This document shows positions 49,623-57,986 of a stretch of 64,000 nucleotides of DNA, piece by piece. This stretch comes from Vicinamibacteria bacterium (lineage in GTDB: Bacteria > Acidobacteriota > Vicinamibacteria > Vicinamibacterales > UBA8438). The position numbers were made by a program, and so were the translations under genes. Position 1 is the first letter of the stretch, and each line of letters starts with the position of its first letter. The notes below the pieces were generated by a model that saw only the letters and a program-made list of their open reading frames with translations, ran no database searches and had not been told where the DNA came from. The stretch is taken from NCBI GenBank assembly GCA_022820825.1, contig JAJEEU010000037.1, positions 17,859 through 81,858 on the forward strand, in the 5' to 3' direction.

Positions 49623-50720
49623 ATGCGTATTCCTGCATCCCGCACCGTGTTCGCCGCCGTACTGCTGGCCGCGCTGGCCGCGGCGCCGCTGGCCGGCCAG
49701 GAGGCGCCCCGCATCTCGTCGGGCGCCCCGGTCGGAATCAGCGGCCTGCTGGACGCCGCCGAAGGCACGCCCGTTCCCCGCACGCCCTGGGGGGCGCCGG
49801 ATCTGCGCGGGGTCTGGAACAACTCGAACAGGACACCGTTGGAACGGCGCACGGAGGCCGAGATCGAGCGCGGCCGGCTGGCCCAGGCGCCCGTCATCGA
49901 GGCAACGAGCGGCACCGGCGCAGGCTGGGTCGAGCAGGTCACCGAGGCCGACCGCGAGTCGTTGGTCATCGACCCGCCCGACGGCAGGATCCCCGCGCTG
50001 CTGCCGGCCGCGAAGCAACGGCTGATCGAGCGGGAGAACGCCCGGGAGGGGCGCGGAGAGGCCGATTCGTGGCTCGACCGCAACAGTTGGGAGCGTTGCA
50101 TCTCGCGCACGCTGCCGATCGCCATGATCCCCAACATCTACAACGCCAACTACCAGATCTTCCAGACCGAGGACCACGTCGCGGTGGTGATGGAGATGAT
50201 CCACGAAGCGCGCATCATCCCGCTCGACGGCCGGCCGCACGTCGCCGACGGCGTCCGCCAGTGGCTGGGGGACAGCCGCGGGCGCTGGGAGGGCGACACG
50301 CTGGTGGTGGAGACCGAACGGTTCAACAACCGCCTCGACGGTGGCGACTACCAGCCGTCGCACATCATCCAGACGGGGCACCGTGGACCGGGCGGCACCC
50401 TGCGGCTCGTCGAGCGCTTCCGCATGACCGATGCGAACACGATCGACTACCAGTTCACGGTGGAGGATCCGCAGACGTACTCCGGTCCCTTCACGGTCTC
50501 GCTGCCGATGACCCGCCGCGACACCGACGGCGACCCGCTCAACCACCTGTTCGAGTACGCCTGCCACGAGGGCAACCACGGCATGATGAACCTGCTGAGC
50601 GCCGGCCGCACCGACGAGCAGCAGGCGCTGGAGGCGGCGGCGCGGGTGTCGCGCCAGCGCAAGGAGGCCGGACACCCCGGCGTCCGCGAGCCGGCGGTCC
50701 CCTTCGTGCCCGCGAAGTAA
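49623..50720 (+). CDS. Secreted hypothetical protein, RTPWGxPDLxGxW family, paralog C
   Basis: A 365-aa secreted protein (signal TVFAAVLLAALAAAPLAGQ) and the most divergent of the three paralogs. It keeps RTPWGAPDLRGVWNN, SLVIDPPDGRIPAL, RCISRTLPIAMIPNIYNANYQIFQTEDHV, MEMIHEARIIPLDGRP, DSRGRWEGDTLVVETERFNN and YACHEGNHGMMNLL, but the G-M-P-G-A-M-M-P stretch is changed and the C-terminus is extended. ATG 49623 follows AGGAGAG. It is divergent from a PQQ dehydrogenase, and the function is unknown. Confidence 0.82.
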   Translation: MRIPASRTVFAAVLLAALAAAPLAGQEAPRISSGAPVGISGLLDAAEGTPVPRTPWGAPDLRGVWNNSNRTPLERRTEAEIERGRLAQAPVIEATSGTGAGWVEQVTEADRESLVIDPPDGRIPALLPAAKQRLIERENAREGRGEADSWLDRNSWERCISRTLPIAMIPNIYNANYQIFQTEDHVAVVMEMIHEARIIPLDGRPHVADGVRQWLGDSRGRWEGDTLVVETERFNNRLDGGDYQPSHIIQTGHRGPGGTLRLVERFRMTDANTIDYQFTVEDPQTYSGPFTVSLPMTRRDTDGDPLNHLFEYACHEGNHGMMNLLSAGRTDEQQALEAAARVSRQRKEAGHPGVREPAVPFVPAK

Positions 50721-50753
50721 CCGCGGCGGCCGCACCGGTCCAGGCCTCGGGCG

Positions 50754-51296
50754 TCAGTCGAGCGGCGCGAACGGCGACGGGATCACCGGCTCGTCCGAGT
50801 CGTACCACGTGTCCGAGCGCCAGATGCGCTCCTTGAAGCGCCAGCCGTTCGGGGTCTTGACCAGCCGGTCCTCGTACTTGCCCCACACGGTTATCTCCGT
50901 CTCGGCGTCCTCGCTCCTGCGCTCCAGGGCGAGCATGTAGGCCGAGCCGCGCGCGCCTTCTTCGGTGGGCACCAGGACGAGGTTCGTCGAGAAGTGCCGC
51001 ACGCCGTTGCGCGTCACGCCCGGCGGGACGTTGCGGTAGAACTCCTGCAGCGCCTCCCGGCCGACGATGCGGGTGCCGCCGACATCCCACACGCCATCAT
51101 CCGTGTACATCCAGGACGCATCGCGCTGGTTCCCGGAATCGACGTCGCGGGCGTAGTACGAGTAGAGCTGCTGAATCTCCAGATAGTCCTCGGGGGACAA
51201 CATGCTCGGCAGCCGCGACGGCTGGCCGTACAGCCAGACCGTGTTCATGGCGGCCAGCACGACCGCGGCGCACGACAGACCCTTCCATAGCTTCAT
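50754..51296 (-). CDS. Exported SnoaL/NTF2-like protein
   Basis: A 180-aa protein with a signal peptide (LSCAAVVLAAMNTVWLYGQ) and a SnoaL-like domain: DYLEIQQLYSYYARDVDSGNQRDASWMYTDDGVWD, GREALQEFYRNVPPG, RHFSTNLVLVP, WGKYEDRLVKTPNGWRFKERIWRSDTW. Likely a small-molecule binder or cyclase-like protein. AAGGAG precedes ATG 51296. Converges with paralog C. Confidence 0.85.
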   Translation of the reverse strand: MKLWKGLSCAAVVLAAMNTVWLYGQPSRLPSMLSPEDYLEIQQLYSYYARDVDSGNQRDASWMYTDDGVWDVGGTRIVGREALQEFYRNVPPGVTRNGVRHFSTNLVLVPTEEGARGSAYMLALERRSEDAETEITVWGKYEDRLVKTPNGWRFKERIWRSDTWYDSDEPVIPSPFAPLD

Positions 51297-51617
51297 CGGC
51301 TTCTCCTTCCGGCCTTGTCAGGTTATGGCAACCCCGGAAACTTAACACCCCCGGCGGGAAACATCCCGCGAATCTCCACGGTTGCCCGGCGGCGGCCGGC
51401 ACGATCGTTGCGCCGCTCCGAACCGCCGGGCAACCTTCTGCCGCGCGCCTCGTGGCGGGCGCGCGTAATCGCACTGACATGCCCGCCGCGGATGTGGTAC
51501 ATATCGATGTTTGGCCGCGTGCAGGCCGCGACGGATCGTTCCGACGGCGGTCCGACGACATCGCTCCGCGGACCAGCAGCGAGTCGGCAAAACGGCATGC
51601 TCGAGACACGGCCGGCG
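51297..51617. other. Divergent intergenic region with a 13-bp hairpin
   Basis: About 320 bp without a convincing gene, between the SnoaL-like gene and DUF5916 gene A. It contains a perfect inverted repeat, GGTTGCCCGGCGG (51380-51392) and CCGCCGGGCAACC (51423-51435), with a 30-nt loop. No strong promoter was recognised. Confidence 0.4.
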
Positions 51618-54005
51618 ATGTCCTCACGCATACGCACCGCAGCCCTGGCCGCGTGCATCGCTACCTGCCTCCCCGCGGTCGCGCCGGCCCAATCCGGCTT
51701 CCGGCCGCCGCCGGCCGATGCGGCGGCGGAGCCGGCCGCCACCGAGCTGGTGAACGGCGCGGTCGAGATCGGTGCCGCGGAGACCGCCGGCGATGCTCCC
51801 GTGGAGGCCGGCGTCCTGACCGGCCGCCCGCTGGTGCGGCCGGTCCGAGTGAATTCCCCGCCGACGATCGACGGCCGCCTGGACGACGCCGCGTGGATCG
51901 ACGCGGTGCGCATCTCCGAGTTCGTGCAGCTCCAGCCGCTCGACGGCGCGCCGGCAACCGAATCCACCGAGGTGTACCTGGCGTACGACAGCACGTCCAT
52001 CTATCTCGCGTTCCGCGCGCAGTACACGGACCCGGCAATCATCCGCGCGAACCGATCCGACCGTGACACCACGTTTCGCGACGATCTGATCACCGTCTAC
52101 TTCGATACGTTTCTCGATCAGCAGCGGGCGTACGCCTTCAGCGTGAACGCGTACGGCGTCCAGGGCGACGCCATCGTCAACGCGCGCGGTCGCGGCAGCG
52201 GGTTCGGCGGCAGGGGCGGCGGGGGAGGCGGCGGCGGACTGCCGCGGGGAGACGATTCGTGGGACGCCCTGTTCACCACGGGCGGCCAGATGGTCGACGA
52301 CGGGTTCACCGCGGAGATGGCCATTCCGTTCAAGAGCCTCCGCTATCCGCAGCGGGGCGGCAATGCAGTGCATCGCTGGGGACTGCAGATCGCGCGCCGC
52401 ATCGGCGGCAAGGACGAAACGGTCGTCTGGTCGCCGGTGTCCCGCGCGGTGGCGGGGTTCCTGCCCCAGATGGGCGTGCTGGAAGGCATGACCGGCCTGT
52501 CGACGAGCCGCAACCTGGAGATCCTCCCGACGTTCACCACCATCCAGTTCGGCTCGCTGGACGCCGCGTCGGGCGATTTCGTCAACGGCAACCCCGCCCC
52601 CGAGGGCGGGGTCAACGTCAAGTACGGCGTCACGTCGAATCTGACCGCGGACTTCACGTTCAATCCCGACTTCTCGCAGATCGAGTCCGACCGGCCGCAG
52701 ATAGAAGTCAACGAGCGGTTTGCGGTCTTCTATCCGGAGCTGCGCCCGTTCTTCCTGGAAGGCGCCGAGATATTCTCCATCGCCGGTCCGATCAACGCGG
52801 TCCATACCCGCACGATCGTCGATCCGTTGTACGGGGCGAAGCTGACGGGCAAGGTCGGGCGCACGACCGTCGGCGTGCTGTACGCCAACGACGAGGCGCC
52901 CGGCAATGCGGACGACGCCTCGGCCGCGGCGTTGGACCAGGCGGCCGACGTGTTCGTGGGGCGCGTGCGCTACGACCTGTACGCCGAGTCGCACGTCGGC
53001 GCCATCGTCACCAGCCGCGACTTCCTCGACAGTCACAGCAGGCTCGCCGGCATCGACAGCAATTTCCGCATCGGCGACACCCACAGCATTGCGTTCCGCG
53101 CGATGGGAACGCAGCACCGCGACATGGAAGGACTGGAGACGTCGGGGCATTTTCTGGAGGCGGTCCTGCGCAAGCAGGGCCGCAACCTCTCCTACCGGCT
53201 GGTCTCGTACATGTTGTCACCGGACTTCAAGACGGACGTCGGCTTCGTCCGGCGCACCGACCAGCGCCGCACGTTCGCGAACATTTCGTACCAGTGGTGG
53301 CCCGAGACATGGCTGATCAGTTGGGGTCCCGAGGGCCGGTACATGCGAGACTTCGCCTTCGACGGCAACCTGCAGGAGGAGCGTGCCGATGTCGGATTGA
53401 ACTTCAACTTCGCCGGCAACCTCGGATTCAACGGCAACGTGCGCCGCGAGATGGAGCGCTACGCGGGCGTCGACTTCTTCAAGACGAACTACCGGATGTT
53501 CGGGCGCTACAGCACCACGCGCTACGGCATCGGCATGGGGCTTAACTGGGGCGAGGAGATCCTCTACGATCCCGACCATCCGTTCCTGGGCCGCCAGACC
53601 AGCCTGTTCTCGTTCCTGTCACTGCGTCCGTTCCCGCGGCTGCAGTCGGACGTCAACATCAACACCCGCCGCTTTACCGACGTTTTCGGCGGCACGGGCG
53701 AGGTGTTCAACGTGCAGATTTACCGGGCGCTGACCACGTACCAGTTCACCGAGCGCTTCCTGTTCCGCAACATCGCCGAGTACAACACGCTGGAAAAGAC
53801 GCTCGGGCTCAATCTCCTCCTGACCTATCGGGTGAACGCCGGCACGGTGTTCTACGTGGGGTACGATGACCACTATCAGCAGGCGGACCTGATCGAGCGG
53901 GACCGGGACGGCGACGGTTTCCCGGACTACCTGTTCACCACCACCGACCGCCGGCGCACCAACCGTGCGCTGTTCCTGAAGCTGCAATACCTCTTCAGGT
54001 ACTGA
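51618..54005 (+). CDS. DUF5916 outer-membrane protein A with CBM9-like N-terminal domain
   Basis: A 795-aa exported protein with a signal peptide (ALAACIATCLPAVAPAQ), a family-9 carbohydrate-binding-like domain (PTIDGRLDDAAWIDAVRISEFVQLQP, TEVYLAYDSTSIYLAFRAQY, FTAEMAIPFKSLRYP) and a long C-terminal DUF5916 beta-barrel (DFTFNPDFSQIESDRPQIEVNERFAVFYPELRPFFLEGAEIF), ending in a typical outer-membrane strand (LFLKLQYLFRY). A Gly-rich loop lies near residues 195-210. ATG 51618 is chosen for the signal peptide; ATG 51597 is also in frame. The family is unassigned. It is followed by a PQQ dehydrogenase 20 bp later. Confidence 0.88.
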   Translation: MSSRIRTAALAACIATCLPAVAPAQSGFRPPPADAAAEPAATELVNGAVEIGAAETAGDAPVEAGVLTGRPLVRPVRVNSPPTIDGRLDDAAWIDAVRISEFVQLQPLDGAPATESTEVYLAYDSTSIYLAFRAQYTDPAIIRANRSDRDTTFRDDLITVYFDTFLDQQRAYAFSVNAYGVQGDAIVNARGRGSGFGGRGGGGGGGGLPRGDDSWDALFTTGGQMVDDGFTAEMAIPFKSLRYPQRGGNAVHRWGLQIARRIGGKDETVVWSPVSRAVAGFLPQMGVLEGMTGLSTSRNLEILPTFTTIQFGSLDAASGDFVNGNPAPEGGVNVKYGVTSNLTADFTFNPDFSQIESDRPQIEVNERFAVFYPELRPFFLEGAEIFSIAGPINAVHTRTIVDPLYGAKLTGKVGRTTVGVLYANDEAPGNADDASAAALDQAADVFVGRVRYDLYAESHVGAIVTSRDFLDSHSRLAGIDSNFRIGDTHSIAFRAMGTQHRDMEGLETSGHFLEAVLRKQGRNLSYRLVSYMLSPDFKTDVGFVRRTDQRRTFANISYQWWPETWLISWGPEGRYMRDFAFDGNLQEERADVGLNFNFAGNLGFNGNVRREMERYAGVDFFKTNYRMFGRYSTTRYGIGMGLNWGEEILYDPDHPFLGRQTSLFSFLSLRPFPRLQSDVNINTRRFTDVFGGTGEVFNVQIYRALTTYQFTERFLFRNIAEYNTLEKTLGLNLLLTYRVNAGTVFYVGYDDHYQQADLIERDRDGDGFPDYLFTTTDRRRTNRALFLKLQYLFRY

Positions 54006-54025
54006 GGCCGACCGGAGGACGCGCC

Positions 54026-55792
54026 ATGACCGACCGACCTCAGCCGGGACCGAGCGTGACCGGCGCGCCGTTTGCCGCAGTGCTGCTGGCGATCCTGCTG
54101 GCGCCGGTAATTGCAAGCGCGCAGGAACCGGCGGCGGCATCCGAACCGCCGGTGCCCGAGTTGCTGCGGGAGTTCGCGCCGGTCACGAACGACATGCTGC
54201 TGGAGCCGCGGCCGGAGGACTGGATCACCTACCGCAACGGCTACGCGCTGTGGGGCTACAGCCCGCTCGATCAGATCGACACGGAAACCGTGGGCGAGCT
54301 GCGGCTCGTCTGGTCGCGCGCCATGCAGCACGGTTATCAGGAGGTGGAGCCGATCGTCTACGACGGCGTGATGTTCCTCTCGCACGTCGAGGACATCGTG
54401 GAGGCGCTCGACGCGACCACGGGCGACCTGCTGTGGCGCTACCGGCGCGATCTGCCGGCGGGCGTGATGGACGTAACCGGATCGCGCGGCCGCTACCGCA
54501 ACATCTCCATCTACGGCGACAGGATTTTCCTGGCCACCAACGACGCATACCTCGTAGCGCTCGACGCGCGCACGGGCGCGGTAGTGTGGGAGAGGCGGCG
54601 CGGCGACTACCAGGAGCACCAGGTATCGCAGACCAACGGACCGCTGGTGGTCGGCGGCAAGCTGATCACCGGATCGCGCTGCCATCCGACGAGCACGCTG
54701 GCCGGGGGCTGCTTCATCACCGCCAACGACATCGAGACCGGCGCGGAGCTGTGGCGCATCAACACCGCGGCCACGCCGGACCAGCCGGGCGGCGACACCT
54801 GGGGCGGCATCCCGCTGTCGGCCCGCACGGCCGCTTCACCCTGGATGGTGGGCAGCTACGACCCGGAGCAGCACCTGGTGTTCTGGGGCACCGGGCCCGC
54901 CTGGCCGCTGGCGGAAGAGCTCGAGGGGTTGTACGACGTCGATCTCCTATACACGAACACCACGCTCGCGCTCGATCCCGATACCGGCGAAATGGCGTGG
55001 TACTTCCAGCACCTGCCGCGCGACAGTTGGGATCTCGACCACACCTTCGAGCGCATGATCGTGCGGACGGAAGTGTCGCCGGATCCGGCCGCGGTGCCGT
55101 GGATCAATCCCGACCTCCGCCCGGGCGAGACGCGCAAGGTGCTGACCGGCGTTCCCGGCAAGACCGGGGTGGTCTGGACGCTGGATGCCGAGACGGGCGA
55201 GTTCCTGTGGGCGCGCCCCACCATCTACCAGACGGTGATGACGGACATCGACGTGGAGACCGGCCGCGTGTCGATCGCCCACGAGGACGCGCGGCCGTCG
55301 TGCCCGCACCTGTTCGGCGGCAAGAACCAGCCTTCCGGCGCCTACAGCCCGCAGACCAACGCCATCTACGTACCCATGAACCAGACCTGCCAGGGCGAGC
55401 GGCGGATGGAGCACGTCCCCGGCGCCGACCCTGCCACCGCCCCGGTCGGCCGCTTCGAGGCCGTTTCGGCGGCGACCGGCCGGACGCTCTGGACGCACCA
55501 GCAACGCGCGCCGTTCTACGGTTCGGCGCTGACCACCGGCGGCGGGCTGGTGTTCCTCGGCGACCTCGTGCGCCGCTTCCGGGCGCACGACGCCGCCAGC
55601 GGCGACGTCCTGTGGGAGACGATCCTGAACTGCCCGGTGGGCGGACGCCCGATGACCTACAGCGTCGGCGGGCGCCAGTATCTCGCCATCGGCAGCGGCG
55701 GCCTTTCGATGGGCATCTACTTCCTGCCGCTCACCCCCGAGCTCAGCACGCCTACCGGCAGCAATACGCTGTTCGTGTTCGCGTTGCCCTGA
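54026..55792 (+). CDS. PQQ-binding quinoprotein dehydrogenase, third copy
   Basis: A 588-aa exported quinoprotein (signal FAAVLLAILLAPVIASAQ) with an eight-bladed PQQ propeller: DWITYRNGYALWGYSPLDQIDTETV, GVMFLSHVEDIVEALDATTGDLLWRYRR, RIFLATNDAYLVALDARTGAVVWE and GLVFLGDLVRRFRAHDAASGDVLWE. It lacks both the vicinal Cys pair and any heme or copper domain. GGAGG precedes ATG 54026. It is co-directional with DUF5916 gene A (20-bp gap), so it may be linked to transport across the outer membrane. The substrate is unknown. Confidence 0.9.
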   Translation: MTDRPQPGPSVTGAPFAAVLLAILLAPVIASAQEPAAASEPPVPELLREFAPVTNDMLLEPRPEDWITYRNGYALWGYSPLDQIDTETVGELRLVWSRAMQHGYQEVEPIVYDGVMFLSHVEDIVEALDATTGDLLWRYRRDLPAGVMDVTGSRGRYRNISIYGDRIFLATNDAYLVALDARTGAVVWERRRGDYQEHQVSQTNGPLVVGGKLITGSRCHPTSTLAGGCFITANDIETGAELWRINTAATPDQPGGDTWGGIPLSARTAASPWMVGSYDPEQHLVFWGTGPAWPLAEELEGLYDVDLLYTNTTLALDPDTGEMAWYFQHLPRDSWDLDHTFERMIVRTEVSPDPAAVPWINPDLRPGETRKVLTGVPGKTGVVWTLDAETGEFLWARPTIYQTVMTDIDVETGRVSIAHEDARPSCPHLFGGKNQPSGAYSPQTNAIYVPMNQTCQGERRMEHVPGADPATAPVGRFEAVSAATGRTLWTHQQRAPFYGSALTTGGGLVFLGDLVRRFRAHDAASGDVLWETILNCPVGGRPMTYSVGGRQYLAIGSGGLSMGIYFLPLTPELSTPTGSNTLFVFALP

Positions 55793-55837
55793 CAGCCCTG
55801 CGGCCGCGCGCTACGGCGTGCCGCCGGGCTTCCGCGC

Positions 55838-56566
55838 TCAATAGCCCAGAACGCTGTAGTCGCCGTCCAGGACGAGGCGCACGGAGACGTACAGTCCCAA
55901 CAGCCCGCACAGCACCCAGGGCGAGTTCACGGCGCCGATGTAGGTGTAAACCTCGCGCCTGGTGACCCGGCGGTGCCTCCCGGCCACGAAGAAGCTGATC
56001 TGGTAGACCGTGGTCACGTAGACCCACTGCCAGAACACCATGACCCCGAGAATGCCGGCGACGGCCGCCGGCATGAAATCCACGGTATAGGCCGCATACA
56101 GGATCAGCGTCGGCCACGGCGTGACGAAACCGTTGGCGGCATCGGCATTGAAACCGAACGTGCGGCGGTCCGCGTAGGATCCGTCGATCTGGGAGTAGAC
56201 CGCCCAGACGTCCGCCCAGACCGTGGGCGACAACATCCGTCTCAACGGCACCCTGGAGAAGAGAAACTCGGCGACCGGCGACCGGCCGGTCGCCTGCTGC
56301 CGTTCGCGCCAATACGCGGTGCGCCTCTCGATGTAGTCGCGCCGGAGGAACAGGCACGCCTCCCAATAACAGATCGGCAGATTGATCGAGAAGAACAGAC
56401 TCAGCACGCAATGGATGGCATCGAGATCCCCATGGATGTAGTAGCGGGCGCCGATGCCGAGCAGCGCCAGAATCGCGATCGCCAGCGCCGCAATCAGCAC
56501 GGCCGGCAGGCCCGAACCGTTGTCGCGTGCGATTTCGTCCGGACTTCTAGAGCGATTCCCGTCCAA
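55838..56566 (-). CDS. Hypothetical multi-pass membrane protein
   Basis: A protein of about 242 aa with at least five hydrophobic segments (LPAVLIAALAIAILALLGIGARYY, AIHCVLSLFFSINLPICYWEACLF, PWPTLILYAAYTVDFMPAAVAGILGVMVFWQWVYVTTVYQISFFVAG, SPWVLCGLLGLYVSVRLV). No family recognised. The only upstream start seen is TTG 56566, inside the end of the decarboxylase gene (20-bp overlap), without a clear ribosome site, so the start is uncertain. Last gene of the five-gene run beginning at 63137. Confidence 0.65.
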   Translation of the reverse strand: MDGNRSRSPDEIARDNGSGLPAVLIAALAIAILALLGIGARYYIHGDLDAIHCVLSLFFSINLPICYWEACLFLRRDYIERRTAYWRERQQATGRSPVAEFLFSRVPLRRMLSPTVWADVWAVYSQIDGSYADRRTFGFNADAANGFVTPWPTLILYAAYTVDFMPAAVAGILGVMVFWQWVYVTTVYQISFFVAGRHRRVTRREVYTYIGAVNSPWVLCGLLGLYVSVRLVLDGDYSVLGY

Positions 56567-57959
56567 AGCTCTGGATCGCCTCCAGGGTGTCGCGGACGTC
56601 GTCCCACGTCGACGTGTGATTGATGATGCACATGCGGAGCGCGAATTGCCCGCCGAGCGAGGTTGACGACAGGAACGCCAGGTCGTCCCAGAACACGCGG
56701 GCCAGGACGTTGCGGTTGATCTCGTCCAGGTCCTTCTCGCCCAGCGCGGCGCCGTCGGGGTTGATCCGGAAGCAGACGATGCCCAGCGAGGCGGGCGTCA
56801 TGAGCTCCAGCAGGGGGCTCTCCGCGATGTAGCGCTCGGCGCGTTCGGCCAGCTCGATCCCCTGCGCCACCGCGGCGCGGAACGCGGCCATGCCGAACAC
56901 CTGCACCGACATCCAGATCTTGAGGGCCCGGTCGCGCCGGCTCAACTGCAGGCCGCGGTCGGCCTGGTTCGGGTGATTCGCGCCCCACACCGAGTCCTGC
57001 AGCACGTCGTGGTGGATGGCGAACGCGCGTTCCAGCGTGCGCACGTCCTTTACCAGCAGGCAGCCCGCCTCGTACGGCTGGAAGAACCACTTGTGCGGAT
57101 CGAGGCTGATGGAGTCGGCGCGCTCGATGCCGCGCAACAGGCGCGCGCCCGCCTCGGTGACGGCCGCGAAGCCGCCGTACGCCGCGTCGACGTGCAGCCA
57201 GATGTCCTCGGCCGCACAGTAGTCGGCAATCTCGCCCAGCCGGTCGACGGTGCCGGTGCTGGTGGAGCCGGCGTCGGCGCAGACCGCGACGGGCGCGCGT
57301 CCCGCGGAGCGGTCGGCTGCGACGGCGGCGGCCAGCGCAGCCGGGTCGAGGCGGAAGTCGGCGCCGGTCGGCAGTATCCGTATGTGGTCCCGGCGGACGC
57401 CGATGATGCGCGCAGCGCGAACCTGCGCGCTGTGGCTCTGGTCGCTCATGTACACGGCGGCGCGCTCGGGATGCCCGGCCGCCTCGCGCGCCGCCACCAG
57501 CGCGTCCAGGGCCGAAGCGGATCCCCCGCTGGTCAGGATGCCGCCCGCGGTCTCCGGATAGCCCAGCCAGCGCCGGAACCAGTCGACGACAACCGCCTCG
57601 AGCTCGCTCGGTCCGCTGGCGGTCAACCAGGTCGCCACGTTGTTGTTGAAGCCGCTGGCGAGATAGTCGGCCAGCACGCCCGGCCAGGTCGGCGCGGACG
57701 GCACGAACCCGAACGCCCGGGGATGGTCGAGGCGCAGCGCGACGGACAGGATGTCGCGTACGGCGCGGTCGATCACCTCGCGCGGCGGACGGCCGGTCTC
57801 GGGCGGTTCCTCCATCAGCCGCGCCGTGAGATCCCGCTTGAACTCGCCATCCCAGGCGCGGTCGCCGGACAAGCTCTCGCTCCGCTCCACCAGGGCTTCG
57901 GTGACCTGGTTGGCAAGCTCCCGCATCACGCCGGGAGGCAACTGGAGCGGGCGTTTCAC
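56547..57959 (-). CDS. PLP-dependent group II amino-acid decarboxylase
   Basis: A 470-aa cytoplasmic enzyme related to aromatic-L-amino-acid and glutamate decarboxylases. Key residues are in HVDAAYGGFA (D258, binding the PLP ring) and SLDPHKWFFQPYEAG, where K290 forms the Schiff base. The GGSASALDALVAARE region binds PLP phosphate, and FGFVPSAPTWPGVLAD lies in the usual substrate loop region. The start is GTG 57959 with AGGAGG upstream. The amino acid substrate (aromatic or other) cannot be read from the sequence. It overlaps the next gene by 20 bp. Confidence 0.9.
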   Translation of the reverse strand: MKRPLQLPPGVMRELANQVTEALVERSESLSGDRAWDGEFKRDLTARLMEEPPETGRPPREVIDRAVRDILSVALRLDHPRAFGFVPSAPTWPGVLADYLASGFNNNVATWLTASGPSELEAVVVDWFRRWLGYPETAGGILTSGGSASALDALVAAREAAGHPERAAVYMSDQSHSAQVRAARIIGVRRDHIRILPTGADFRLDPAALAAAVAADRSAGRAPVAVCADAGSTSTGTVDRLGEIADYCAAEDIWLHVDAAYGGFAAVTEAGARLLRGIERADSISLDPHKWFFQPYEAGCLLVKDVRTLERAFAIHHDVLQDSVWGANHPNQADRGLQLSRRDRALKIWMSVQVFGMAAFRAAVAQGIELAERAERYIAESPLLELMTPASLGIVCFRINPDGAALGEKDLDEINRNVLARVFWDDLAFLSSTSLGGQFALRMCIINHTSTWDDVRDTLEAIQSFGRESL

Positions 57960-57986
57960 GTCAGCGGTCCTCCTGATTCCGCGTGC

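Noticed and set aside
52200..52245. Glycine-codon-rich run in DUF5916 gene A looking like a tandem repeat
   Set aside because: It is a Gly-rich loop inside an intact protein, in frame; not a separate repeat element.
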